Notes: generated from the letters alone by a model not told the origin. A stretch of 64,000 bases of DNA from Virgibacillus_F flavescens (GCF_050574275.1 NZ_CP192260.1:1302001-1366000); one strand, 5' to 3'; shown: positions 1 through 9,811, counted from the first letter of the stretch. Translations and numbers: made by a program.

Positions 1-1
1 T

Positions 2-3000
2 GAACTAAAAGGGAAATATTACACAGAGAAAGTACCTTTTGGCTATAATTATTATGACCAAAATAATACAATTCTTGATCTTGGACCGGCGGCTTCCATG
101 CACGGTATGCACGTTGCTGGTACAGTAGCTGCAAATGGCGATACAGATAATGGCGGAATCAAGGGGGTTGCTCCTGAAGCACAAGTACTAGGTATGAAGG
201 TATTTAGTAATGACCCTAATTTCCCTTCTACATGGTCAGATGTATATTTAGCTGCAATTGATGATGCAATTGCTTTAGGATCAGATGTACTTAATATGAG
301 TCTTGGGTCTACTGCATCATTCTATGATGCTAATAGCCCAGAAGATCTAGCGATTACTAGAGCGGTAGAGAATGGAATCGTTGCTTCTGTTTCTGCAGGT
401 AACTCTGGTCATATAGGTTATGGATGGGACAATCCATTTTACAAAAACCCTGATATTGGCGTAGTAGGAGCTCCAGGATTGAATCCTGATTCTATCTCTG
501 TTGCTGCTTCCGGAAATACTGCTTATTTATATCAACACCAAATCTCAGTTGGAGATTTTGAAGGAACTGGTTATGGTATTGATGATTGGACAGATTTAGC
601 TGCTTCTCAAGACCTTGAGGTAGTAAGCTTATCTCAATTAAAAGGTGTGGAAGAAGTTGAAGGTGAATCATGTAAAGCATGTGGTACTGCTGAAGAGTTT
701 GCTAGTGTTGACGTTGAAGGTAAGGTTGTTTTAGTGAAACGTGGAGATCTAGCATTTATCGATAAGACAAATAATGCTGCAGATGCAGGAGCTATTGGCA
801 TTATTGTTTACGATCATGGTTTATCACAATTCTATGAAGATCAAGGTGGATGGGCAATTCCGTTTACGATGTTAAAAGCGGACAAAGGTGCAGCACTTGA
901 AGATGTGTTAGCTTCAGGTCCGATGGAATTGAATATTTCAAAAATCAATTCAAAAGAATCACCTGAAATGGGAAGAATGACTGAATTTACATCTTGGGGT
1001 ACGACGCCAAGCTTAGAAATTAAGCCGGAAATCACTGCTCCTGGTGGAAATATTTATTCAACGCTAAATGATGATAAGTATGGTGTAATGAGTGGAACGT
1101 CAATGGCAGCACCACATGTTGCTGGTGGTTCGGCACTTGTTCAACAATACTTACAAAGAGATGATAGATTTAAAGATTTATCAAATGAAGAACGTACACG
1201 CTTGGCGAAAGTGTTGTTAATGAATACAGCTGATATTATTCAGGATCTAAATGATCAGCCGTTCTCACCACGTCGTCAAGGTTCAGGTATGATGCAATTG
1301 CTGAATGCAGTTCGCACGCCTGTAACGGTTGTAGAATCTTCTTCCAATGAAGCGAAAGTAGAATTAAAAGATTTTCAATCGAAAACATTTGATATGACGT
1401 TTACTGCTGACAATATTTCAACAGAAGACGTTACGTACAAGGTAGATACGAGTGTATTAGCAGATACATTACAAAAAACTGCTGCTGATCTAGAATATAA
1501 CGCGTTAATCGCAGGTGATATGAAAGACGTAAATATCGATTCGCCTGAGACGATTACTGTACCGGCAGGAGAGTCAGTTGATTTCACGGTAACAGTGGGC
1601 TTAACAAATGCTAAAATTCCAGGTCTTGATGCAGATGGTAATCCAACTACATTTGACCTAAGAGAAAATATCTTTGTTGAAGGATATGTTAAATTAATTC
1701 CTGAAGATGCTACAGTTGCTAGTCTTTCTGTACCATACGTTGGATTCTATGGTGACTGGGATGAGCCTAGAGTACTTGATGGAATTCAGGATTTAGGCGA
1801 AGAAAGATTTTACAACTTCGATGACTTATTTGGTCCTGGTGTAGGACATGATATGTTATATGGAGATGAAGGTTACTTTGTTACCCCAGTTGAAGTAGAC
1901 GGTAAGAAGTATTATCCAGTTTCACCAAACGGTGATGGATTTTATGATACGGTTTATCCGCTGCCAGCATTTATGCGAAACGCAGAAGAAATGCAATTCA
2001 ACATATTAGATGACAGTAACAAACAGTTACGAAGTGTATTGATCCAGCATGATGTTCTTAAAACATATTTTGATGCTGGAGACGGTTCTTATTACAGTTA
2101 CAATCCAGACAGACAATGGGACGGAAAAAATCTATCAAATGTAGTAGAAGATGGCGTATACTATTATGAGATTAAATCTTTAATAGATTACGAGGGTGCA
2201 GATTGGCAATCCGATAAATATCCATTATTTGTGGATACAACTGCTCCTGAAGTAGATGCGTCATATGATGCTGACGCAGATGTGCTAAGTATTGATGCAA
2301 CAGATAGTGGCGTTGGTGTACTTGAATTTGCTGTCTATCTAGATGATCAGCTGCTAGGTTATGTTACAGCAGGCGATACCACTACTGAAGTGAATTTACC
2401 AGGAGTTCCAGAAGGTAGCAAGCTTGAAGTAGTAGGATTTGATAATGCTGCGAACCAATCGAGCGACGTAGTATCATTTGGTGATAGTGAATTACCTATC
2501 ATTTATGTAAATGAAACTGCGCCTGAAGCATACGGAGCGTATAATTCACTTGATGTACCTGTAAAAGGTTATATTCAAGAAGACGTTGCTTTAGAATCAT
2601 TTACAATTAATGGGGAAGAAGTAGCAGTTACAAAAGATGGTAACAGATATAACTTTGAATCAGTTGTTACGTTTGAAGAGGATGGCGCAAAAGACATTCA
2701 CTTTAAAGCAGTTGACAGTGCTGGAAAAGAGTTTGATATTAAACGTCCGATCTTCGTTGATACAACGAACGCGGTAATGGAGTACGATGTTCCAAAAGTT
2801 GTTGATCATGACGTTGACAGTATCACAGTTGACTTTAATCTATCAGACAACTTTAACTATCTGTCACTGAAAATTAATGATGATCACGTCTATGAATTAC
2901 CATTCAAGAGCCCGGCTGACATTATCAACCCGTCAAATGAGACTGTGGAGCACACGCTTTCATTAGAGCCAGGAAATAATGAATTCACGTTGGCGCTTGA

Positions 3001-3949
3001 AGATGTAGCAGGAAATGTTACAGAAGAACAGTTTACGGTCTACCTTAATGAAGGTGAGACTCGTGTTGATCGTTTAGCAGGAGATAATCGTTACGAAACT
3101 GCCGTACAAGTTAGTCAAGAAGGATGGGAAACATCAGAAGTTGCAGTACTGGCACGTGGAGACAACTATGCAGATGCATTAGCTGGAGTTCCATTGTCTA
3201 AGCAGCATGATGCTCCACTTCTACTAACGAAGACTGACAAATTAGTAGATGCAACAAAAGCTGAACTTGAACGCCTTGGTACTAAAACCGTTTATTTACT
3301 AGGCGGAGAAGCAGCTATTAACGCTGATGTAGAAGCTGAGTTAGCTGAGTTAGGCATCCAAGTTGAAAGAATTGCTGGAGATAACAGATATGAAACTGCA
3401 GCAAATATTGCAGATGAATTACTAGGTGATAAATCATCTGAAGAAGTTGTCATTGTTGATGGACTTGACTTCCCAGATGCATTATCCGTAGCATCGTATT
3501 CTGCAATGAAAGGACTGCCTATATTATTAGTAAATGATAGAGGTGTACCTGCTGCTACGAAAAAAGCTCTTTACGATTTAGGTGTAACTAAATCACTAAT
3601 CGTTGGTGGCGAATCAGCAGTTACGAAAGAAGTAGAAAACAATGTTCCAAATGCTTTCCGAGTTGCTGGAGATAACAGATACGATACTGCTGTAGAAGTA
3701 GCAAAACACTTTGATGCAGAATCGAATCATTATTATGTAGCGACTGGGCTTGAGTTTGCTGACGCATTATCAAGTGCGGCATTAGCTGCTAAGCAAGGTA
3801 CTGGCATCCTATTAGTAGGCAAAAATGTACCAGCTAGTGTAAATGAGTTTGTTACTGATGCTGATCTTGATCTATTAACGGTAGTTGGTGGATTAACGGT
3901 AATTAGCGATGATATCAAAGCTGAGCTTAACAAATTGCTTAGTGAATAA
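2..3949 (+). CDS. Cell-envelope subtilisin-family (S8) protease with PA domain and three CWB2 wall anchors, 5'-truncated by window edge
   Basis: The frame is open from base 2, so the gene starts upstream of the window; 1315 codons are visible. The catalytic His lies in HGMHVAG (His codon at 101) and the Ser in GTSMAAPHVAGG (Ser codon at 1100); the catalytic Asp lies outside. Between them is a protease-associated (PA) insert, about 690-930, with the typical GAIGIIVYD stretch. A C5a-peptidase-like Fn3 region follows, then Ig-like segments containing FVDTTAPEV. Three CWB2 repeats end the protein (about 3061-3946), each with a GDNRYETA-like signature. The order matches secreted lactocepin/C5a-peptidase-like proteases. 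I infer a wall-anchored extracellular protease. A strong terminator follows. The call is firm for family; substrate unknown. Confidence 0.93.
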   Translation, partial: ELKGKYYTEKVPFGYNYYDQNNTILDLGPAASMHGMHVAGTVAANGDTDNGGIKGVAPEAQVLGMKVFSNDPNFPSTWSDVYLAAIDDAIALGSDVLNMSLGSTASFYDANSPEDLAITRAVENGIVASVSAGNSGHIGYGWDNPFYKNPDIGVVGAPGLNPDSISVAASGNTAYLYQHQISVGDFEGTGYGIDDWTDLAASQDLEVVSLSQLKGVEEVEGESCKACGTAEEFASVDVEGKVVLVKRGDLAFIDKTNNAADAGAIGIIVYDHGLSQFYEDQGGWAIPFTMLKADKGAALEDVLASGPMELNISKINSKESPEMGRMTEFTSWGTTPSLEIKPEITAPGGNIYSTLNDDKYGVMSGTSMAAPHVAGGSALVQQYLQRDDRFKDLSNEERTRLAKVLLMNTADIIQDLNDQPFSPRRQGSGMMQLLNAVRTPVTVVESSSNEAKVELKDFQSKTFDMTFTADNISTEDVTYKVDTSVLADTLQKTAADLEYNALIAGDMKDVNIDSPETITVPAGESVDFTVTVGLTNAKIPGLDADGNPTTFDLRENIFVEGYVKLIPEDATVASLSVPYVGFYGDWDEPRVLDGIQDLGEERFYNFDDLFGPGVGHDMLYGDEGYFVTPVEVDGKKYYPVSPNGDGFYDTVYPLPAFMRNAEEMQFNILDDSNKQLRSVLIQHDVLKTYFDAGDGSYYSYNPDRQWDGKNLSNVVEDGVYYYEIKSLIDYEGADWQSDKYPLFVDTTAPEVDASYDADADVLSIDATDSGVGVLEFAVYLDDQLLGYVTAGDTTTEVNLPGVPEGSKLEVVGFDNAANQSSDVVSFGDSELPIIYVNETAPEAYGAYNSLDVPVKGYIQEDVALESFTINGEEVAVTKDGNRYNFESVVTFEEDGAKDIHFKAVDSAGKEFDIKRPIFVDTTNAVMEYDVPKVVDHDVDSITVDFNLSDNFNYLSLKINDDHVYELPFKSPADIINPSNETVEHTLSLEPGNNEFTLALEDVAGNVTEEQFTVYLNEGETRVDRLAGDNRYETAVQVSQEGWETSEVAVLARGDNYADALAGVPLSKQHDAPLLLTKTDKLVDATKAELERLGTKTVYLLGGEAAINADVEAELAELGIQVERIAGDNRYETAANIADELLGDKSSEEVVIVDGLDFPDALSVASYSAMKGLPILLVNDRGVPAATKKALYDLGVTKSLIVGGESAVTKEVENNVPNAFRVAGDNRYDTAVEVAKHFDAESNHYYVATGLEFADALSSAALAAKQGTGILLVGKNVPASVNEFVTDADLDLLTVVGGLTVISDDIKAELNKLLSE

Positions 3950-3968
3950 GAAATAGAATTTTACTATC

Positions 3969-4008
3969 AGTACTAGGATTATCCATAGTCCTAGTACTGT
4001 TTTTTTTA
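3969..4008 (+). terminator. Rho-independent terminator after the first S8 protease
   Basis: Arms AGTACTAGGA (3969-3978) and TCCTAGTACT (3989-3998) pair perfectly around a 10-base loop and are followed by G and a run of T. Confidence 0.92.
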
Positions 4009-4029
4009 TTAGACGGGGGTCAACCAAAT

Positions 4030-4125
4030 ATGCGTTATGCAGTATCATTAATCATTTTTGTCGCATTCTTTTCAGTAAGCAGTATTCAACTATTTGCTGA
4101 GACGAATACAGATAAAACATGGTGA
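4030..4125 (+). pseudogene. Detached signal peptide of the following S8 protease, cut off by a frameshift
   Basis: An ATG at 4030, 11 bases after a GGGGG ribosome binding site, opens a 31-residue peptide MRYAVSLIIFVAFFSVSSIQ... with a classical export signal ending near LFAET. It stops at TGA 4123-4125. The protease continues in another frame from ATG 4119. Adding one A to the AAAA run at 4114-4117 would join signal peptide and protease in one frame. The cause is either a one-base deletion or an assembly error. The downstream ATG overlaps the stop, so coupled translation of an unexported protein is possible. Confidence 0.75.
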
Positions 4126-6410
4126 AGCTAAAACAAAATGAAACACAGGATTTCAAAAGTTACCATGTGATTGTTAATCAAGAAATACCGGAACGAAATG
4201 TATATCTGGTTAGCGTGAAACCTACGGAGAATTATTCGGAAGTATTAACTAAATTAAAAAATGATCCTAAGGTCGAGATTGCTGAGCCTAATTATATAAA
4301 AAAAATCACAGCACTACATGATGAATACAGTCAATCTCAGTGGTACTTACCTACCCTCCAATTACCAGATGCATGGTCAATTACAAAAGGTTCACCAAAT
4401 ACCGTGGTTGCTGTATTGGATTCTGGAATTCGTAATTCGACCGATATAAAGAACGTATTCCAAGGTGCTGATTTTGTAGATAATGATTATTCACCTAATG
4501 ATCTCAATGGTCATGGAACATTTGTGTCGACTATATTAGCTGCATCGCATAATGATGAAGGAATTGCTGGGATCTCACCTGAGACTAGTATTCTGCCAGT
4601 TAAGGTAGCGGACTATGCGGGGAATGTCTCCACGTATTCTGAATACGATGGAATACAATATGCAATGGATCAAGGTGCGGATATAATTAATATGAGTTTC
4701 GGCGGATATTATTATAGTGAAATGATGGAGAATTTAATATGGGAAGCTCATGAAGCGGGTATAGTTCTAGTAGCAGCTGCCGGGAATGAATCATCAGATG
4801 ATGAATATTACCCATCGTACCCAGCGACATACCCTGGAGTAATAAGTGTTTCTGCGACAAATGAATCGAACCAAAGAAGCTGGTTCTCAAACTATGGATA
4901 TTCCGTTGATGTAGCTGCTCCAGGTTCCAATATAATGAGTATGGATAACTATGGGCGGTATGGAACGGGAAATGGAACATCTTTCTCTGCGCCAATTATT
5001 TCAGGTATCGCATCTCTACTCCATGGACGTAATAACAGCTGGACACCTGACGAGATTGAGTACGCTTTAGAGAAATCAGCAAAGAATTACAATGGGTTCA
5101 GATGGAATGAAGATTTGGGGTATGGAATTGCAAATGCTTATAAGGCAATAACGACGAAGATACCTGCACGCAAGAATGATAATCCGCAATATTTAAATGA
5201 AGCAACCGTATTAAAGCATGGGGAAACAATAAAAGAACCATTACAGCTTCCTCTTGATTTGGATACGTATAAATTTCAAGTGAAAAACCAATCAGAGACA
5301 AGGATTGATATCGCTAATCTAGAAGATCATATGGACGTAATTGGACTTTTGTTAAAAGACAACCTAGATGGCACTTATACGCAGGTCGATGTAATAGATG
5401 CAGGCTATAGAGGTGACGCAGAGTCTTATAATTTTAGTGCTAGTCCTGGAACATATTATTTAGTAGTAACTGAATACGATGATCAATGGTCTGATCAGTC
5501 TTATCATCTTGATTTAACCATAACTCCCCAAGCACCGGAACGCATTTATGGATTAAATCGATATGAAACGGCTATTGAAATATCCAAACAAGGCTGGGGA
5601 ACGTCAGATACAGTAATTCTAGCGACAAGTTTAAACTTCCCTGATGCGCTTGCCGGAGCGCCTTTAGCCTATCAAATGGATGCACCTATTTTGCTGACAA
5701 ACAAAGACAAGTTAACGGAAGTAACGAGAAATGAGATTATAAGTCTAGGTGCGCAAAAAGTAATATTATTAGGTGGGGAAAGCGCTATTGCGAAAAGTAT
5801 CGAAACGGAATTAAAAGATCTTGGAGTACAAATACAGCGAATTAATGGAGAAAACCGTTACGATACAGCTGGTAAAATTGCAGACCTGATAAAAAAGCAG
5901 TCACCGCAAACGATAAATAAAGCAGTAATTGCAAATGGCAATAATTTTCCGGATGCGTTAACGGTAGCTTCTTATGCAGCTAGAAATGGTATTCCAATAT
6001 TACTCTCACAGACTGAGAGAATTCCAGAAGCAACAAAGCAAGCCCTCCATGGCGTTAGCGAAACAATCGTAGTTGGTGGCGAAATGGCAATCGGCGATGC
6101 AGTTTTTGATGAGTTACCTATGCCAGATCGCGTTTCGGGTAACAATCGATTTGAAACGACGGCATCGATTATTAACGAACTGGGACTTCCGAAAGACAAA
6201 ATGTTTATCACAACTGGCTTTAATTTCGCAGACGCACTTACTGGTTCAGTATTAGCAGCAAAATGGAATCGCCCAATTGTGTTAGTTAAACAGGACGATA
6301 TACCAGCACCAACAAGTGAGCTGATTAATGCTAATCAAGTAAATGATTTTATCATCCTGGGAGGTCCGGCTGCGGTATCGGTAAATACAGGGTTAGACCT
6401 TCTGCGATAG
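4119..6410 (+). CDS. Subtilisin-family (S8) protease with PPC-like domain and three CWB2 anchors; signal peptide in another frame
   Basis: The 763-residue frame begins with an I9-like propeptide (about residues 10-60). The protease domain has Asp101 (VLDSG), His132 (GHGTF), Asn223 (AAGNES) and Ser288 (GTSFSAP), so the active site is complete. A PPC-like beta domain spans about 345-465 and three CWB2 repeats about 470-763. The family is exported, yet this frame has no signal peptide: it lies just upstream in the other frame (4030-4125). The gene should therefore be read as 4030-6410 with a frameshift. The 3' end is also odd: the last 17 codons are repeated at 7118-7171 beyond a repeat array, and the stop TAG falls in the junction with the array. 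Family firm; functional state uncertain. Confidence 0.88.
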   Translation: MVKLKQNETQDFKSYHVIVNQEIPERNVYLVSVKPTENYSEVLTKLKNDPKVEIAEPNYIKKITALHDEYSQSQWYLPTLQLPDAWSITKGSPNTVVAVLDSGIRNSTDIKNVFQGADFVDNDYSPNDLNGHGTFVSTILAASHNDEGIAGISPETSILPVKVADYAGNVSTYSEYDGIQYAMDQGADIINMSFGGYYYSEMMENLIWEAHEAGIVLVAAAGNESSDDEYYPSYPATYPGVISVSATNESNQRSWFSNYGYSVDVAAPGSNIMSMDNYGRYGTGNGTSFSAPIISGIASLLHGRNNSWTPDEIEYALEKSAKNYNGFRWNEDLGYGIANAYKAITTKIPARKNDNPQYLNEATVLKHGETIKEPLQLPLDLDTYKFQVKNQSETRIDIANLEDHMDVIGLLLKDNLDGTYTQVDVIDAGYRGDAESYNFSASPGTYYLVVTEYDDQWSDQSYHLDLTITPQAPERIYGLNRYETAIEISKQGWGTSDTVILATSLNFPDALAGAPLAYQMDAPILLTNKDKLTEVTRNEIISLGAQKVILLGGESAIAKSIETELKDLGVQIQRINGENRYDTAGKIADLIKKQSPQTINKAVIANGNNFPDALTVASYAARNGIPILLSQTERIPEATKQALHGVSETIVVGGEMAIGDAVFDELPMPDRVSGNNRFETTASIINELGLPKDKMFITTGFNFADALTGSVLAAKWNRPIVLVKQDDIPAPTSELINANQVNDFIILGGPAAVSVNTGLDLLR
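6357..6407 (+). repeat. Left copy of a 51-base duplication flanking array 1 (end of the S8 gene)
   Basis: This segment codes LGGPAAVSVNTGLDLLR at the end of the S8-CWB2 protein. It matches 7118-7168 at 42 of 51 positions by my count. Confidence 0.85.
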
Positions 6411-7110
6411 CAGAACCGCGGCCCGAGTAGCAGTACATTTCAGCAGAACCGCGGCCCGAGTAGCAGCGCCTGTGTCCCGAGCTAGCAGAACTGCGGCCTG
6501 AGTAGCAGTACATGTGTCCCGAACTAGCAGAACCGCGGCCTGGGTAGCAGTACATGTGTCCCGAGCTAGCAGAACTGCGGCCTGAGTAGCAGTACATGTG
6601 TCCCGAGCTAGTAGAACTGCGGCCCGAGTAGCAGCCCCTGAGTCCCGTGCCAGTAGAATTGCGGCGAGTAGCAGTACATGTGTCCCGTGCCAGTAGAATT
6701 GCGGCCTGAGTAGCAGTACATGTGTCCCGAACCAGCAGAACCGCGGCCCGAGTAGCAGCGCCTGTGTCCCGAGCTAGCAGAACTGCGGCCCGAGTAGCAG
6801 TACATGTGTCCAGATCCAGCAGAACCGCGGCCCGAGTAGCAGCGCATGTGTCCCGAGCCAGCAGTATCGTGGCCTGAGTAGTAGCACATGTGTCCCGAGC
6901 TAGTAGAACCGCGGCCTGAGTAGCAACGCCTGTGTCCCGAGCTAGTAGAACTGCGGCCTGGGTAGCAGCGCCTGTGTCCCGAGCTAGTAGAACTGCGGCC
7001 CGAGTAGCAGCGCCTGTGTCCCGAGCCAGCAGAACTGCGGCCTGAGTAGCAGCGCCTGTGTCCCGAACTAGCAGAACCGCGGCCTGGGTAGCACCACGCG
7101 CGGCACGAGC
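6411..7110. repeat. Array 1: G+C-rich tandem repeat, 42-base period, about 16 units
   Basis: Units of 42 bases repeat without unique spacers: GTCCC marks recur at 6474, 6516, 6558 and 6600. Each unit carries GTCCCGAGCTAGCAGAAC, then TGCGGCCTGAGTAGCAG, then a variable TACATGT or CGCCTGT part. Units differ by scattered substitutions. It is far richer in G+C than the genes on either side. The last units change to GTAGCACCACGCGCGGC, which is also present in array 2 near 10015. It is flanked by an imperfect copy of the end of the preceding gene. Because 42 is a multiple of three, the minus strand stays open as a 14-residue repeat, but I see no coding evidence. Confidence 0.93.
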
Positions 7111-7117
7111 GAGTAAC

Positions 7118-7171
7118 TTGGGAGGACCAGCTGCGGTATCAGCGAATACAGGGTTAGATCATCTGCGTTAA
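7118..7171 (+). repeat. Right copy of the duplicated gene tail, with stop codon, beyond array 1
   Basis: It codes LGGPAAVSANTGLDHLR followed by TAA (7169-7171), in a form that could be the original end of a CWB2 gene. It is followed 13 bases later by a terminator. No start or upstream coding sequence is attached, so it is a remnant. Confidence 0.82.
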
Positions 7172-7184
7172 TATGTTCAATATG

Positions 7185-7221
7185 AAAAAGAATTCCATTA
7201 TCATAATGGGGTTCTTTTTTT
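7185..7221 (+). terminator. Terminator after the orphan gene tail
   Basis: Arms AAAAAGAATTCCATTA (7185-7200) and TAATGGGGTTCTTTTT (7204-7219) pair around TCA, with a T run. It is probably the ancestral terminator of the S8 gene, now separated from it by array 1. Confidence 0.85.
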
Positions 7222-7309
7222 CTTCACAAAATATTAGCACATTTTGGCGGAATCAGTAGAAATTTAAGTTATACTAGATGGAGATTAATATTAAATAGGG
7301 GGCATAATA

Positions 7310-9706
7310 GTGAAACGAAGCAAAGATAGTTTAATCAAATTAATACCGCTTTTGTTAGGAGCATTTCTATTATTAATGGCAAGTCCTGTTTTAACTACTG
7401 CAGAGGAAACTTCCGATTTAGATTTTACGAACGGTGAAAATACATCTGCGCTGACAGATTCGAAAACAGTTTCTGTCGATAATGGAAAATTAAATTCCAG
7501 TGTTTCGATATTTGAAAATGGAAAAGAAGTTTTTTCTAAGGATCTTACTGCAATAAACGTGGACGGAATTGAAAAAGTTATGGTTGATGATCAGCAGTAT
7601 GCGATTATTAAATATCGCTACAAGGGTTCATCCAACGCATTATATTTTGAAGTGCTCAAACTTAAAGAAACGGGTGCAGAGAGCATATACATATCTGATA
7701 TTTACGAGAGATCACGTATCGATCTAAGCGAAAATCAAATCACTCTGGAGTACCCAGAATATAACGATGGAGATGTTAAAGTCGATCCATCTAACATTGT
7801 GAAACAAACTTTCTCTATTACAGGAGATAAAGTTATAAAAGAAGATAAATCGATTAAGTCAGATGAATTAATGAGAAGTGAGAAGAAGACAAATCGCACT
7901 CTTTCGGTAAATCAGCCAAATCCTTCCTACACGCAGATCAGTAAAGTGCTGACTGAAAAAGCGTTTGACGCGAACATTCCGCCTGAAATTGTAAAGGCAA
8001 TAGCGTTCCAGGAAAGTGGCTGGAGGCAATATTGGGAAATAGTTCCTGAACGTGTCAAAGATTGTGAAATATACGACGGATCCAATGTTGTGATAGGCTC
8101 CGATTGTATTGGAATTGGTATCATGCAAGTTTCAGATTATAGAAGTTTACCAGAAGGACCTGAGAAAGAAGCATATATTAATAGATTGAAAACAGATATT
8201 GAATTTAATATCGAAGAAGGGTTGAAGATACTCAAAGATAAGTGGAACTTTGGTGGGAATATTATCCCTACTGTTAATGATAATGATTCACTTGTAATTG
8301 AAAATTGGTATTTTGCAATTTTGGCTTATAATGGCTTATTACCAAGGAATAACCCGTTAGAAAAGGCGTATACAGCTTACCAAGAGGATGTATTTCAACG
8401 AATAGAAGATTATAGCCTGCTTGATATTACACCATTCCCAACGTATAAGTTAAATCCTTATCAGACGGATAGCGGTCTTATGTTATTCGACAATCAAAAT
8501 GTGCAAATGAATGGACCAATCCATCCGAGCAGCCAATCACTTGCAGAAGGTGATACAAGTTATGTAACAACTAATGGACTAACGCTGCGTGATGGTCCGA
8601 GTGGAAACAGGATAGGTTCACTGAATAAAGGTACAAAAGTCAGTGTTACGGGTTCATTTGTAGCAGATAATGCAAGAACCAATCATTATGTGTGGTACCC
8701 TGTCACGGCAAGTTCCGGTAAGAGCGGGTGGGTAGCTTCAAGTTATCTAAGTCCTGCTAGTGAATACTTAGATGTGTATGAATTGGAAGGAATTAACCGT
8801 TATGAAACAAGTATGAGTATAGCAAACTATGGATGGCATTGGGATCAACCAAGCTCCGTTATCATCGGACGAGGCGATGTTCCAATTGATGCGTTAACTG
8901 GTAGTATTCTGGCGTCAGCTCTCGACTCGCCTTTGCTATTAACAGAGAAAGATAAGCTAACGGAATCAGTTGAAAAAGAACTTGATCGATTAAATCCGGA
9001 AAACGTATATATACTTGGTGGATCTGAAGCAGCTATCTCATCGGAGGTTGAAGATACGTTGAATGCGAAGTTCGGTAGTAACAATGTGGTAAGAATCGCA
9101 GGAGATAATCGATATGAAACAGCATATCAAGTAGCGGCAGAAGTGCGTAAGTATGAACAACAAGATAAACTTTTTATTACAACCGGAGATGAATCATCTT
9201 CAGACGCACTAGCGATTGCGCCGTACGCAGGGGAACAAGGAATACCAGTATTGCTTTCCAGAACGGATAACTTGGATCTCAACATCCAAAATTATATAAA
9301 CCAGTATGGGATTAATGAAGTTACCATTATTGGTGGTAAAAATGCTATATCATCAGAGGTGGAGTCAGAACTAAACAATTTACTTGGCGCAGGAAATGTT
9401 TCACGCGTTTCAGGTAATACACGGTATAGCACAAGTACAGCGATTGTGGAGGAATACTATGATACTAGTCTAATAGACGAGCTATTTATTTCACAAGGTC
9501 TGAAAATAGCGGATGCGCTATCGGCTTCCCCACTTGCTTCAAAACTAAGAGCACCAATCATTCTAACCAGAACAGAAAGAATCCCAAGTGAAACACATGA
9601 CTGGTTAGAGAGCAATATTGCAATCAAACCGGACCCGTACTTCCTCGGTGGTCCAGCAGCAATTGCAGAAACAACTCGAACACAATTTATAGAAACCATT
9701 AAATAA
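7310..9706 (+). CDS. Secreted lytic transglycosylase-like (SLT) protein with SH3 domain and three CWB2 anchors
   Basis: GTG start at 7310 with AGGGGG seven bases upstream; 798 residues. The N-terminus is a signal peptide ending near LTTAEE. An unassigned beta-rich stretch follows. A lysozyme-like SLT domain (about 205-345) has the likely catalytic Glu235 in AFQESGW, GIGIMQVS and the AYNG motif. A bacterial SH3 domain spans about 415-485 (LRDGPSGNRIGSL, GWVASSYL). Three CWB2 repeats fill 490-798. I infer a wall-bound enzyme cleaving peptidoglycan glycan strands. A paralogue at 41656 has the same architecture at the far end of the polysaccharide locus. The gene lies between repeat arrays 1 and 2 and is probably monocistronic. 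Confidence 0.9.
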   Translation: MKRSKDSLIKLIPLLLGAFLLLMASPVLTTAEETSDLDFTNGENTSALTDSKTVSVDNGKLNSSVSIFENGKEVFSKDLTAINVDGIEKVMVDDQQYAIIKYRYKGSSNALYFEVLKLKETGAESIYISDIYERSRIDLSENQITLEYPEYNDGDVKVDPSNIVKQTFSITGDKVIKEDKSIKSDELMRSEKKTNRTLSVNQPNPSYTQISKVLTEKAFDANIPPEIVKAIAFQESGWRQYWEIVPERVKDCEIYDGSNVVIGSDCIGIGIMQVSDYRSLPEGPEKEAYINRLKTDIEFNIEEGLKILKDKWNFGGNIIPTVNDNDSLVIENWYFAILAYNGLLPRNNPLEKAYTAYQEDVFQRIEDYSLLDITPFPTYKLNPYQTDSGLMLFDNQNVQMNGPIHPSSQSLAEGDTSYVTTNGLTLRDGPSGNRIGSLNKGTKVSVTGSFVADNARTNHYVWYPVTASSGKSGWVASSYLSPASEYLDVYELEGINRYETSMSIANYGWHWDQPSSVIIGRGDVPIDALTGSILASALDSPLLLTEKDKLTESVEKELDRLNPENVYILGGSEAAISSEVEDTLNAKFGSNNVVRIAGDNRYETAYQVAAEVRKYEQQDKLFITTGDESSSDALAIAPYAGEQGIPVLLSRTDNLDLNIQNYINQYGINEVTIIGGKNAISSEVESELNNLLGAGNVSRVSGNTRYSTSTAIVEEYYDTSLIDELFISQGLKIADALSASPLASKLRAPIILTRTERIPSETHDWLESNIAIKPDPYFLGGPAAIAETTRTQFIETIK

Positions 9707-9750
9707 AAAAAGCACGTCGCTTAGTTAATTAACTAAGCGACGTGCTTTTT
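9705..9750. terminator. Long palindromic terminator, able to act in both directions
   Basis: AGCACGTCGCTTAGTTAA and its complement (9711-9746) form a perfect palindrome, flanked by A and T runs, directly after the stop codon. Confidence 0.92.
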
Positions 9751-9811
9751 AAATTGCTGGGTACTGCATAAATGCAACTGAGGCTTTCGGCTAGAATAAA
9801 TAAACTTTATG

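Noticed and set aside
4114..4125. Programmed -1 frameshift joining signal peptide and protease
   Set aside because: The sequence GATAAAACATGG is not a slippery heptamer and re-pairing after a -1 slip would meet a TAA; mutation or error is simpler.
6411..7110. CRISPR array
   Set aside because: Units are contiguous with no unique spacers, and variation is by scattered substitutions; no cas genes are near.
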